Shown here one piece after another: positions 36,596 to 45,079 of a stretch of DNA of 64,000 bases. Position 1 is the stretch's first letter; the number at the start of each line of letters is the position of its first letter. The position numbers and the translations under genes are program-made. Source of the stretch: Exiguobacterium acetylicum (GTDB lineage Bacteria; Bacillota; Bacilli; Exiguobacteriales; Exiguobacteriaceae); assembly GCF_019890935.1 (NCBI RefSeq), contig NZ_CP082333.1, positions 522,001 to 586,000 on the forward strand, written 5' to 3'. The notes under the pieces were generated by a model that saw only the letters and a program-made list of their open reading frames with translations, made no database searches and had not been told where the DNA came from.

Positions 36596-37246
36596 ATGCC
36601 GCATGTATTGATCGTAGATGATGAACCAAGGATGCTTGAACTGCTCAAACTGTATATTCAGCCGTATGGGTACACGTGTCAGCTTGTGGATTCTGCGCAA
36701 CAAGCTCTTGATCTCTGCCGTCAGCACGTATTCGACCTGATTTTACTAGATGTCATGATGCCGGATATGGATGGCTGGACATGTTGTCGTCTCATTCGAG
36801 AACACTCTAACATCCCGATCTTAATGGTTACGGCGCGGAATCAACGGGAAGACATCATTCGGACACGAGAAGTAGGAGCGAATGATTACATATCAAAACC
36901 GATTCAAGAAGGGGAACTGATCGGACGGATGGAAGTTTTATTACAGCAACAGTACGATGGTCTATCCTATGACCGGGAAAGCTATCGTTGTAGTTACCTC
37001 CAACAAAAGATTTCGTTAACGAAAACGGAATTTGAGTTGTTAGGTGTATTTTTAGATTCTCCACGACGTGTTTGGACGCGCGATCAACTAACGACGATGT
37101 TATGGGGAGCGGAAGCGGCTGTAGACGAGCGGACGATCGACTCGCATATCAGACATTTAAGAGAAAAACTACGGGTTTGCGGTTTTCCGATTGAACAGCA
37201 TCTGGAAACAGTTCGCGGAATCGGATACCGCTGGACACACCAATAA
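36596..37246 (+). CDS. OmpR-family response regulator
   Basis: 216 residues. Receiver domain (1-115) with acidic pocket DDE (8-10), phospho-acceptor D52 in LLDVMMPDMDGW, and the conserved lysine in YISKPI; C-terminal winged helix (about 125-214) with LTKTEFELL and DERTIDSHIRHLREKL. It is cotranscribed with the sensor kinase (kinase gene first). Targets are unknown; the divergent YdhK-like lipoprotein gene is the nearest candidate. Confidence 0.95.
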   Translation: MPHVLIVDDEPRMLELLKLYIQPYGYTCQLVDSAQQALDLCRQHVFDLILLDVMMPDMDGWTCCRLIREHSNIPILMVTARNQREDIIRTREVGANDYISKPIQEGELIGRMEVLLQQQYDGLSYDRESYRCSYLQQKISLTKTEFELLGVFLDSPRRVWTRDQLTTMLWGAEAAVDERTIDSHIRHLREKLRVCGFPIEQHLETVRGIGYRWTHQ

Positions 37247-37262
37247 AGGGGAAATTCAAAAC

Positions 37263-37829
37263 ATGACGACACTCTATTTCGTACGGCACGCACATTCGAC
37301 ATACTCACCAGATGAGCGAGCACGTCCACTTTCCGATACAGGACAGGCAGATGCGATACGTTTACTTGAAACCTTTCAAGAAATTCCAATCGACAGATTT
37401 TACAGCAGCCCGTATCGACGGGCAATCGAGACGATCGCGCCACTCGCGGAGGCACGTCAACACCCAATCATTGAGGTAGAGGAACTACGAGAGCGATTAC
37501 TAGCACCGGGAGAGCTTGACGATTTTCAAGGAGCGGTCACGTATGTATGGCAACATCCGAATGAAAATCCGTATGGAGGTGAAACGAACAACGAAGCGTC
37601 GCAACGCATTCGGCTATTCATCGACGAACTAGTGGAGAAGCATCCTGACGATACAGTCGTTCTTGGAACACACGGAAATATCATGGTGTTACTCTTAGAA
37701 ACATTTGATCCGACGTTTGATTACGCATTTTGGAAATCCTTACCGATGCCAGCCGTATGTCGAATGGATGTGAAATCAGGAGAAAGGGCGGACATTCACG
37801 TCGTACCACTTTTGACAAATACAAAGTAA
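37263..37829 (+). CDS. Histidine phosphatase (phosphoglycerate mutase-like) family protein
   Basis: 188 residues. The catalytic RHA motif (RHAHSTYS, usually RHG) is at residues 8-10, with SSPYRRAIETIAP carrying the second arginine, the glutamate region ELRERLLAPG, and the second catalytic histidine in VLGTHGN. It is likely a broad small-molecule phosphatase. It starts 16 nt after the response regulator and may be the third gene of that operon. The substrate is unknown. Confidence 0.88.
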   Translation: MTTLYFVRHAHSTYSPDERARPLSDTGQADAIRLLETFQEIPIDRFYSSPYRRAIETIAPLAEARQHPIIEVEELRERLLAPGELDDFQGAVTYVWQHPNENPYGGETNNEASQRIRLFIDELVEKHPDDTVVLGTHGNIMVLLLETFDPTFDYAFWKSLPMPAVCRMDVKSGERADIHVVPLLTNTK

Positions 37830-37873
37830 AAAAGAGACGGAACTGATGTGTGAATCAGTTTCCGTCTCTTTTG
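37828..37873. terminator. Bidirectional terminator
   Basis: AAAAGAGACGGAAACTGAT-type arms (AGAGACGGAA..CTGAT / ATCAG..TTTCCGTCTCT) with A and T runs, between the phosphatase and crtP genes. Confidence 0.88.
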
Positions 37874-37887
37874 TAATTGGAGAAATC

Positions 37888-39384
37888 TTAAGGCGTAGGA
37901 ACAGCACCTTCATGTTTTCGGATTAAGTCCGCTGTTAATTGACCGGACAAGGTGACCATTGGTACACCGCCGCCTGGATGTGTCGAGCCACCAACGAAAT
38001 AAAGTCCTTCGTACAAGTCGCTCTTCGATGGAATCTTGAATCCACCATTTTTCTTCCGATCGGCTGCGACACCATAAATCGATCCACCGTTTGGACCGTA
38101 TAATTCTTTCAAATCTTCTGGGGTAAAGCGATATTCAAACTCGATCGATTCCCGAAGCCCATGAAGTCCCATCCGCTCCAGTTTATCGAGAACGACTTCG
38201 CGGTACGCATCCCAGTCGACTTCACCTTTTTGAAGTGTTAGCGGTGGAACGTGTGTCAAGACGAATAAGTTATCCTTCCCTTCAGGAGCTTGGGAAGCGT
38301 CGGATTTTGAAGAGACACCGACATAAATTGTTGGATCCTCTGGAGGAGTACCTTCTTTGAACATTTGGGCGAATTCACGCTCTGGATTTTCAGAGAAAAA
38401 GAAATTATGATGCGCTAGCCCGCGATACTCACGATTTACACCGAGCAGTAGGACAAGACCTGAAACGGAAGGGGCGAACGACGCCTGTAATTTTTTAGCC
38501 TGCTTCCGGGCTTTTTTCTCCGGTACGATCCGTTCATAAGTCGGGATGACCTCAAGGTTTGAGACGACGATGTCAGCCGCATGAAATGTTCCGTTCGATA
38601 GGACGCCAACCGCTTTTTTATTTTCAAGGACGATTTGTTCAACAGGTGAGTTGAGATGAACCGTGACACGGAGCTCATCAAGTAATCGTTTCATAGCCCG
38701 CGCGATTTGGTACATCCCACCTTTGACATAATAGATGCCGAGTCCCATTTGAACATAAATCATTTGATTGAAAACAGCAGGTGCCTGATACGGGTTAGAA
38801 CCGACATACATGACCATATAGTTGAACAGCTGTTCGAGATACGGATCATTGAGATGTTTTTTTGTTCCGGTCGCAACGGTATTCATCGGGTCCATCTTTA
38901 ATAAATCTGACATCGTATGGTATTTTTTTAAGTCCTTTAAATCTTCAAGGCTGTATTTATAAAAACTGTCGAGGCACAAGTCGTACATTTGTTTGGAGTA
39001 CCGGAACAATTCAACGAAATCCGCTCGTGACGAGACGTGTTCGACTTCTTCGAGCATTCCAGGTAAGTCACCTTTGACATCGATTTTTGTTCCATCCTCA
39101 AAGAATGTACGCCATTGCGGTTCAATGCGCTCGATTTCTAAGTAATCATCCAAGTTACGATGAACGCTTGAGAAGAGTTGTTCGAGTACCCAAGGCATCG
39201 TTAAGATGGAAGGACCGGTATCGAAAGTAAATCCCTTCCCACTCCGTTGATTCAGTTTCCCTCCGACGTTCGCATTCTTTTCAAGCATCGTGACTGCATA
39301 ACCATCTCCAGCTAAACGAATGGCGGCAGACATACCGGCAAGACCAGCTCCAATGACAATTGCGCGTTTCTTCAAATGAATCAC
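37888..39384 (-). CDS. crtP: C30 carotenoid oxygenase, CrtP (CrtNb)-like
   Basis: 498 residues, FAD-dependent CrtI/CrtN superfamily. N-terminal FAD motif VIGAGLAGMSAAIRLA, then GGKLNQ and FDTGPSILTMP. Several blocks match staphylococcal CrtP rather than CrtN: QWRTFFEDGTKIDV, NLEVIPTY, LAHHNFFFSEN, GSIYGVAADRKKNGGFKIP and the C-terminal YFVGGSTHPGGGVPMVTLSGQ. CrtP oxidises the terminal methyl of diaponeurosporene or diapolycopene to an aldehyde or acid. It lies 7 nt after a membrane methyltransferase gene. No crtM or crtN is in the window. Confidence 0.9.
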   Translation of the reverse strand: MIHLKKRAIVIGAGLAGMSAAIRLAGDGYAVTMLEKNANVGGKLNQRSGKGFTFDTGPSILTMPWVLEQLFSSVHRNLDDYLEIERIEPQWRTFFEDGTKIDVKGDLPGMLEEVEHVSSRADFVELFRYSKQMYDLCLDSFYKYSLEDLKDLKKYHTMSDLLKMDPMNTVATGTKKHLNDPYLEQLFNYMVMYVGSNPYQAPAVFNQMIYVQMGLGIYYVKGGMYQIARAMKRLLDELRVTVHLNSPVEQIVLENKKAVGVLSNGTFHAADIVVSNLEVIPTYERIVPEKKARKQAKKLQASFAPSVSGLVLLLGVNREYRGLAHHNFFFSENPEREFAQMFKEGTPPEDPTIYVGVSSKSDASQAPEGKDNLFVLTHVPPLTLQKGEVDWDAYREVVLDKLERMGLHGLRESIEFEYRFTPEDLKELYGPNGGSIYGVAADRKKNGGFKIPSKSDLYEGLYFVGGSTHPGGGVPMVTLSGQLTADLIRKHEGAVPTP

Positions 39385-39391
39385 TTCTCCT

Positions 39392-39937
39392 TTAGTAGAT
39401 GAATGGAATCAATCGTTTTCGTTTTGCAGCCCATACCGTATAGGCGGGTCCAAAACCTTTCGTTAACATCGCTTCCTCGATTCGAATCCGGTAGAGCAAG
39501 AAAATGAACATCAGAAGTCCAGAGAGAATGAAGAGTCCGGACTGACCGGTGAACAGGGGGAAGCTCATCGTAATCAACAACAATCCACTGTATAACGGGT
39601 GACGTAAAAAACGATAGGGACCGCTACTGACGAGCTGATCACCAGACGCCACAACGACATGACGAGTGAACTGTTGCTTTAAGTGGAGAATTCCCCATAA
39701 GCGCAAGGAAACACCACACCATAACAAAATGCATGAAGAGATGCGCATGACAGAAGAAACGGTTTCATTCGCAAAGAGGAAAGCGCAGACGATCGTTCCG
39801 CTTAGGACAAGGAAAATCAAATAAAAACTCACTTGTTCTGCTGCGCCTGACTTAGACTCGGAGCGATTCCGAAAACGAATCATCTCACCAATCCAGCAGA
39901 TGCTACCAATACTGAAAATCCATTCCCAAAGTGACAC
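39392..39937 (-). CDS. Isoprenylcysteine-carboxylmethyltransferase-like membrane protein
   Basis: 181 residues, about five membrane helices. The C-terminal ICMT/PEMT-type SAM-binding region is recognisable: QLVSSGPYRFLRHPLYSGLLL and a following RIRIEEAMLTKGFGPAY. Family members methylate carboxyl or hydroxyl groups of lipophilic substrates; B. subtilis YpbQ methylates alkylpyrones. Being cotranscribed with crtP, it may methylate an apocarotenoid acid, which is inference. GTG start at 39937 with AAAGGAG 8 nt upstream. A SigmaB-like promoter precedes it. Confidence 0.85.
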   Translation of the reverse strand: MSLWEWIFSIGSICWIGEMIRFRNRSESKSGAAEQVSFYLIFLVLSGTIVCAFLFANETVSSVMRISSCILLWCGVSLRLWGILHLKQQFTRHVVVASGDQLVSSGPYRFLRHPLYSGLLLITMSFPLFTGQSGLFILSGLLMFIFLLYRIRIEEAMLTKGFGPAYTVWAAKRKRLIPFIY

Positions 39938-39992
39938 GTACGCTACTCCTTTCTACATCAGAACCATGTTTCGAAAACGCATACATCGTTAT

Positions 39993-40018
39993 TTACCCAT
40001 TGTAATTCGTCCTTAAGC
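39993..40018 (-). promoter_or_regulatory. SigmaB-like promoter of the methyltransferase-crtP operon
   Basis: On the minus strand GCTTAA (40013-40018), 14-bp spacer, GGGTAA (39993-39998), one mismatch to GTTTAA. The staphylococcal crtOPQMN operon is SigmaB-dependent, which makes this plausible. Confidence 0.55.
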
Positions 40019-40097
40019 TACATTTAGAAAACTTCAGAAATACTTCATTTTCATGACAAGCATTCCGAAAGAACCCTGTTTGAAAAAAAGAATGGTA

Positions 40098-40128
40098 TTC
40101 TAATCTAAAATATGGATGCAGATTAGAA
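40098..40128. promoter_or_regulatory. Inverted repeat upstream of the VanY-like gene
   Basis: Perfect 8-bp arms TTCTAATC / GATTAGAA separated by 15 bp that include a -10-like TAAAAT. It could be an operator or a 5' UTR hairpin; no regulator is assigned. Confidence 0.45.
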
Positions 40129-40153
40129 CATGCATAAAGGAGATATACGATTC

Positions 40154-40981
40154 ATGAAATACATCACGACACTCATCACGACGTTGACATTAACAGCGGC
40201 CTGTACATCAGTGTATATACCAACGGTCGAAGCATCGACTTCTACTTATCGGCAAGCAAAGACATCCCTTCATTTGCGTAAAGGAGCATCGATTGATCAA
40301 CCGAGTCTTGCGGTTATTCCGACAGGGATCTATGTGACGGAACTTTCGAAAGTCGGTACATGGTCAAAAGTACAATATGGTACGAAGATTGGTTATGCGA
40401 GTACGAAGTATCTACTGACGGATGAACAAATCGGTGGAAAGCGGATCGGTAAGACACTCATCGCGAATAAGAACTTAGCGCTCCGCTCGACGTACGCTCC
40501 TGGTGAGAATCAACAAGCAAGAGCTGCGTTTGAGAAAATGCGTGTAGCGGCTAAAAAAGAGGGAATTACGCTCGTTGCGTTTAGTACATATCGCTCCTAT
40601 GCCTATCAAAAAACGTTGTTTGATAAATATGTTGCGCGGGATGGATATGAGAAGGCGAGTACGTACAGTGCGGAACCTGGGAAAAGTGAACATCAAACAG
40701 GTCTTGCGTTTGATATCGGAGGCGCTGATTCAACAAAATACGCCACGTTTAGCTTTTCCAAAACAAAAGAGGCAAAATGGTTGTTTGCGAATGCTCACCG
40801 CTACGGCTTCCATCTCCGCTATCCTTCTGGTAAAGAATCTTGGACGGGTTATACGTATGAGAGCTGGCACTATCGGTATGTCGGAGCAACGCTTGCCGCT
40901 CGTCTAAAAGTCAGTGGACTAACAATGGAGGAGTACTTCCACCTCGCACCATGGAAACCGGTAAAGGTTTCGACTCCTTAA
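40154..40981 (+). CDS. Secreted D-alanyl-D-alanine carboxypeptidase (VanY) with SH3-type domain
   Basis: 275 residues. Signal peptide (about 1-28), a bacterial SH3-like wall-binding domain (about 32-95; LHLRKGASIDQPSLAVIP), then an M15B/VanY peptidase (about 110-260). Zinc ligands and catalytic residues are in SEHQTGLAFDIG and ESWHYRYVG. It trims the terminal D-Ala of peptidoglycan stem peptides. ATG 40154 with AAGGAG 11 nt upstream fits a signal peptide; the ATG at 40130 precedes the RBS. Confidence 0.92.
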   Translation: MKYITTLITTLTLTAACTSVYIPTVEASTSTYRQAKTSLHLRKGASIDQPSLAVIPTGIYVTELSKVGTWSKVQYGTKIGYASTKYLLTDEQIGGKRIGKTLIANKNLALRSTYAPGENQQARAAFEKMRVAAKKEGITLVAFSTYRSYAYQKTLFDKYVARDGYEKASTYSAEPGKSEHQTGLAFDIGGADSTKYATFSFSKTKEAKWLFANAHRYGFHLRYPSGKESWTGYTYESWHYRYVGATLAARLKVSGLTMEEYFHLAPWKPVKVSTP

Positions 40982-41046
40982 AAACATGGTAAATAGAGGA
41001 TGTTGGCTTAGTCGGTTATTCGTCTCAGATGAAAGAGGTGGAACGA

Positions 41047-41523
41047 ATGGCAAAAAAAGATGCGAAACATCACATCATGACGTTTACGTTCAAAGAAGAA
41101 GCGACATCCTATCAAGTGTTCAGTGAATTGAAGAAATATCATGCGCGAGGTCAAGTCGATTTCGAGCAGATTGCTGTCATCAAGCGAAATGAGAATGGTG
41201 CTTTTTCGTTTGAAGATGCTGTAGACCTAAGTGGATCGAATCGTGCCGTCAAAGGGTCGTTAATTGGAATGGCGGTGGGTATTCTAGGAGGCCCATTCGG
41301 CATCTTGCTTGGTTCGATGACGGGTATGCTGATTGGTGGATCGAAAGACATGAAGGAAAATCAAGAAATCCAAGAAACATTCAAACGAACACTCGGCGTC
41401 ATTCCGCCTGGGCAAACAGGAATCATCGCGATCGGTGAAGAGTTTGAACCATCCGTCCTCGACGGATTAGTGGCGCAACATGATGGTACGTTGGAACGAA
41501 CGGATGAACAGTTAGAGTCGTAA
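41047..41523 (+). CDS. DUF1269-like protein with glycine-zipper segment
   Basis: 158 residues. The N-terminal half is a soluble alpha/beta unit, the centre (about 75-105) a Gly-rich hydrophobic stretch (GSLIGMAVGILGGPFGILLGSMTG), and the C-terminus acidic. This fits the DUF1269 family, whose function is unknown. ATG 41047 follows GAGGTGG at 5 nt. Single gene with a terminator after it. Confidence 0.75.
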   Translation: MAKKDAKHHIMTFTFKEEATSYQVFSELKKYHARGQVDFEQIAVIKRNENGAFSFEDAVDLSGSNRAVKGSLIGMAVGILGGPFGILLGSMTGMLIGGSKDMKENQEIQETFKRTLGVIPPGQTGIIAIGEEFEPSVLDGLVAQHDGTLERTDEQLES

Positions 41524-41535
41524 GCCTGATAGAAT

Positions 41536-41575
41536 GAAAAGAAGCCTATCGCGATCCAAGCGATAGGCTTCTTTC
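41536..41575. terminator. Bidirectional terminator
   Basis: AAAGAAGCCTATCGC / GCGATAGGCTTCTTT between the DUF1269-like and RND genes. Confidence 0.92.
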
Positions 41576-41583
41576 ATGTGCAT

Positions 41584-44500
41584 TTACTTAGTCGTACGTT
41601 CTTTTTTTGCTTTTTTGAAGAAGAACAATTCATAGACGACAGGAACGATAATGAGTGTTAACAACGTAGAGGTCGTTAATCCACCGATGACCGTCAAGGC
41701 AAGACCTTTTGAGATCAATGTTCCTGAAGAAGTGGTTAATGCGAGAGGCACCAATGCCATGATTGTTGCAAATGCGGTCATCAGGATTGGGCGTAATCGC
41801 GTTTTACCAGCTTCAATCAATGATTCGCGAATCGGCATACCGCGTCCGACGTTTTGACCGATGCGGTCGACGAGAACGATTGCGTTCGTGGTGACGATTC
41901 CGATCAACATCAGGAAGCCGATCATGACACTGACAGACAATGGTTCATTTGCAAGGAAGAGCGTGACGAGTGAACCAATCGGAACAAAGATCAGAGAGGA
42001 CAAGATGATGAATGGAATCCGAGCTTTTCCGAACGTAATCAACATTGTCAGGTAAACAAGTCCGATTGCAACGACAATCGCAATTCCGAGTGATTGGAAG
42101 ATTTCGACCGTATCGTCATTTCCGCCACCACTTGTCAGTGAGACACCGTCTGGTAAATCGATTTTTTCGACGTCAGCTTTTACGGCATTCGATACGTTTT
42201 GAACGTCGTCTCCTTTGACTTGTCCAGATACGCGAGCATATACTTTTCCGTCGAGTTTCTGAATCGATGTGAAGGTCTCGACTTCATTGACGTTCGCGAC
42301 ATCTTTTAAAGCGACAGGACCGTTTGCTGAGAAGAGTTGGACGTCTTCGAGATCTTCTTTCGAGACGAGTCCTTCTTCATAAGATAATTGTACGTCTTGA
42401 TCCTTATTATCGAGATTGAGCGTTCCGACCGTGACTGGCTTCGTTTGATCGTTGACGGTACCGAGAATCTGGAAACCAGATAGTCCGCGATCACTTGCTT
42501 TCTCAGGATCGATTTCTACGAGATACTGCTTTTGTTTTTCGCTGAAGTTGTTCGTGATATATTTCAAATCATTATTTTTCGACATGTTATCCTCGACGAG
42601 TTTTGCCGCCTCTTGAAGGGCTTCGAGATCGTTCGAGAACAAGTCGACATCGACGTTGTTATTCGATGGAGGACCACCTGTCGATAGTTCAGCCACACTG
42701 ATTTTGACATCGACGTTTTCATCTTGAGCAATGTCTTCCATCTGTGTCTCAAGTGATTTGATCGTTTTCTCGACGTTTACGCCGTCTTTTAGATTCAAGA
42801 AGTAACTTGCTTTATTATCGAGACGTAAGCCTGTCGTGAAGTCACGCGCTCCGACAGAAGTCGTCACGTCAGCAATGGCTTTTTCTTTATCAAACATTTT
42901 TTCCATCTCAAACGAGACGTCACTTGTTTTTTCAAGTGATGTGGCAGCCGGAAGTTCAAGCGATGCCGTCAAGGTCTTCGATGCTTCGTTCGGAATGAAC
43001 GTAAAGCCGAGACGCGGTACGATCGCTAGGGAACCACCGAGAAGGATGAACGATACGACCAAGATGATCGCCTTGTGCGAGAGTGATTTTTCAATCAGCT
43101 TGCCATACCAACGTTGGAGAGCACCTTCTTTTTCTTCTGCTGGTACCTTTTTGAAGGCAAATTTCGCGAGAATCGGTACGATCGTGATCGCAACGAGTAG
43201 TGAAGCAAGTAATGAGAAAATAATCGTCAAAGCGAACGGTAAGAAGAACTTACCAGTAATCCCACCGACAAATCCAATCGGCAGGAAGACGACGACGGTC
43301 GTCAGCGTCGATGACGTGATTGCTTTTAGAATCTCTTTTGTCGATTGTTCGATGATCTCATCCGTCATACCGGATTCGGATTTTCGGACGCGCCGGAAGA
43401 TGTTCTCGATGACAACGATACTATCATCGACGACACGACCGACTGCAACAGCCATCCCACCAAGTGTCATGATGTTCAGGGAGATATCTTGCCAGTTCAA
43501 GAAGATAGCGGCGATGAGTAATGACAATGGAATCGAGACGATGGCGATGATCGTCGCGCGGATGTTCCGCAAGAATAAGAGTACAGCGAGTGATGCGAAG
43601 AGGGCACCAAGTAATCCTTCTTTGACGAGTGTCGCAACGGACTCCTCGATATCCTTCGCTGAATCAATCCCAATCGTATAGTCGACTTGGTCGTCATATT
43701 TATTGAGGATCTTCGTGACTTCATCTGCGATTTCGACCGTATTGGCATCTTGTTTTTTCGTGATCGCCATTGATAAGGAATCTTTTAAATCGTAACGTGT
43801 TTTTTCACTTTGTTGTGAGACGGCTTCGATTTTTGCGATATCCTCTAGGCGAATCGGTTCTGCAGGTTCAGAAGCCTGATCTGCAGCTGCACCACCTGTT
43901 GTACTTGGTGGTCCTTGCGTTGCACCTTGTGGTGGACCGCCAGCAGATGAACCACCTGTTTGACCGTTACTTGATGAACTAGCCGCACCTGCAGCAGGTG
44001 TCAATTGTAGATTTTTTAGTTTATCTAGATTTTCTAATTTTTCCTCAACGCGAATCGGAATTTTCGAATCGTTTTCTGATAGCTGACCAGATGGGAACGA
44101 GACATACTTTCCATTGATTTGTTCCTTGATGCTTGAGAGCGAGAGACCCGCTTCCGTCGCTTTTTCCTTATCGACGGTGATTTGAACGAGATCATCCTTA
44201 TAGCCACCAACCGACACGCTGTTGATGCCTGGAATCTTATTAAGTTCAGGTTCGATATCTTCCTTTAGAATTTTTTCGATGTTTTTGCCATCTTTGCTAA
44301 AGAAAGAGATATTATAGATCGGGAACGATCCAAAGGACAGACGATTTAATTTCGTCGTTGCTTCCTCCGGTAGATTCGCATCTTGGATGGCAGCATCGAT
44401 TTGTTGTTCCACCTTATCCATATCAGTATCGAATGGGAATTCGATGTTTAAGATACCGATACTTTCATAAGAAGAGCTTGTTAGCTTGGTAGCCCCTTCA

Positions 44501-44724
44501 ATTCCCTTAAGGGAAGTTTCAAGCTTTGAGACGACTTGTTTATCGACATCGTCAGGTGATGCACCAGGGTAAACCGCTTCGATTGAAATCTGAGGAAACT
44601 CGATTTCCGGGAACTGATCGACTTTTAATTGTGAGAAGGAATACACGCCTCCTAAAATCAATAGGATTGCAATGATGAAGACAGCAACCGAGTTCTTCAA
44701 ACTAAATCGGGTTAAAAAGTTCAT
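41584..44724 (-). CDS. RND-family efflux pump, SwrC (YerP)-like
   Basis: 1046 residues, full-length HAE1/AcrB-type: helix 1 at about 10-32, a large outer loop, six central helices including GGMAVAVGRVVDDSIVVIENI (proton-relay aspartates in helix 4), a second outer loop, and five C-terminal helices. Gram-positive SwrC pumps act without an outer-membrane channel and export surfactants and other amphiphiles. The first outer loop carries an unusual Gly/Ser/Pro/Ala-rich insert at about 243-288. AAAGGAG lies 7 nt before the ATG. No adaptor gene is adjacent. Confidence 0.93.
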   Translation of the reverse strand: MNFLTRFSLKNSVAVFIIAILLILGGVYSFSQLKVDQFPEIEFPQISIEAVYPGASPDDVDKQVVSKLETSLKGIEGATKLTSSSYESIGILNIEFPFDTDMDKVEQQIDAAIQDANLPEEATTKLNRLSFGSFPIYNISFFSKDGKNIEKILKEDIEPELNKIPGINSVSVGGYKDDLVQITVDKEKATEAGLSLSSIKEQINGKYVSFPSGQLSENDSKIPIRVEEKLENLDKLKNLQLTPAAGAASSSSNGQTGGSSAGGPPQGATQGPPSTTGGAAADQASEPAEPIRLEDIAKIEAVSQQSEKTRYDLKDSLSMAITKKQDANTVEIADEVTKILNKYDDQVDYTIGIDSAKDIEESVATLVKEGLLGALFASLAVLLFLRNIRATIIAIVSIPLSLLIAAIFLNWQDISLNIMTLGGMAVAVGRVVDDSIVVIENIFRRVRKSESGMTDEIIEQSTKEILKAITSSTLTTVVVFLPIGFVGGITGKFFLPFALTIIFSLLASLLVAITIVPILAKFAFKKVPAEEKEGALQRWYGKLIEKSLSHKAIILVVSFILLGGSLAIVPRLGFTFIPNEASKTLTASLELPAATSLEKTSDVSFEMEKMFDKEKAIADVTTSVGARDFTTGLRLDNKASYFLNLKDGVNVEKTIKSLETQMEDIAQDENVDVKISVAELSTGGPPSNNNVDVDLFSNDLEALQEAAKLVEDNMSKNNDLKYITNNFSEKQKQYLVEIDPEKASDRGLSGFQILGTVNDQTKPVTVGTLNLDNKDQDVQLSYEEGLVSKEDLEDVQLFSANGPVALKDVANVNEVETFTSIQKLDGKVYARVSGQVKGDDVQNVSNAVKADVEKIDLPDGVSLTSGGGNDDTVEIFQSLGIAIVVAIGLVYLTMLITFGKARIPFIILSSLIFVPIGSLVTLFLANEPLSVSVMIGFLMLIGIVTTNAIVLVDRIGQNVGRGMPIRESLIEAGKTRLRPILMTAFATIMALVPLALTTSSGTLISKGLALTVIGGLTTSTLLTLIIVPVVYELFFFKKAKKERTTK

Positions 44725-44854
44725 ATGAACGCTCCTTTCTTTTTATATGTGCTTATTTACATAGTAGAGGACACTCATAGAACCCGCAACTTTAAAACTG
44801 TTTTTATTTGAAAAGATCTTTTTGAAAAAAGATAATTTTTTTTATGAAAAAGGC

Positions 44855-44882
44855 TTTACACTTTTCGATATGCTGCTATAAT
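44855..44882 (+). promoter_or_regulatory. Promoter of the second tRNA-Val gene
   Basis: TTTACA, 16-bp spacer, TATAAT (extended, TGCTATAAT). Confidence 0.82.
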
Positions 44883-44910
44883 AAAAACATACCCAGTAAC
44901 AACACAGCAT

Positions 44911-44983
44911 GATTCTGTAGCTCAGCTGGGAGAGCGCTACCTTGACAGGGTAGAGGTCGCTGGTTCGAGCCCAGTCAGAATCA
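44911..44983 (+). tRNA. tRNA-Val (anticodon GAC), copy 2
   Basis: 73 nt, identical to copy 1 at 34425-34497, with the same arms and GAC anticodon. The 3' CCA is not encoded. The identity continues 8 nt past the tRNA (TACCGAAA) and 3 nt before it (CAT), then the flanks differ. Own promoter and terminator. Confidence 0.97.
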
Positions 44984-44988
44984 TACCG

Positions 44989-45020
44989 AAATCGTTCCTT
45001 TTCGAAGGGGCGATTTTTTT
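44989..45020 (+). terminator. Terminator of tRNA-Val copy 2
   Basis: AAATCG..CCTT / AAGG..CGATTT hairpin followed by T-run. Confidence 0.78.
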
Positions 45021-45079
45021 GCGTTAAAAAAACTATTCCCGAAATCAATCAGGAATAGTTGGAAAGGAGGTAAATTGTT

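Noticed and set aside
44842-45048. 68-codon minus-strand frame over tRNA-Val copy 2
   Set aside because: It is antisense to a tRNA and its terminator; no RBS and no family resemblance.
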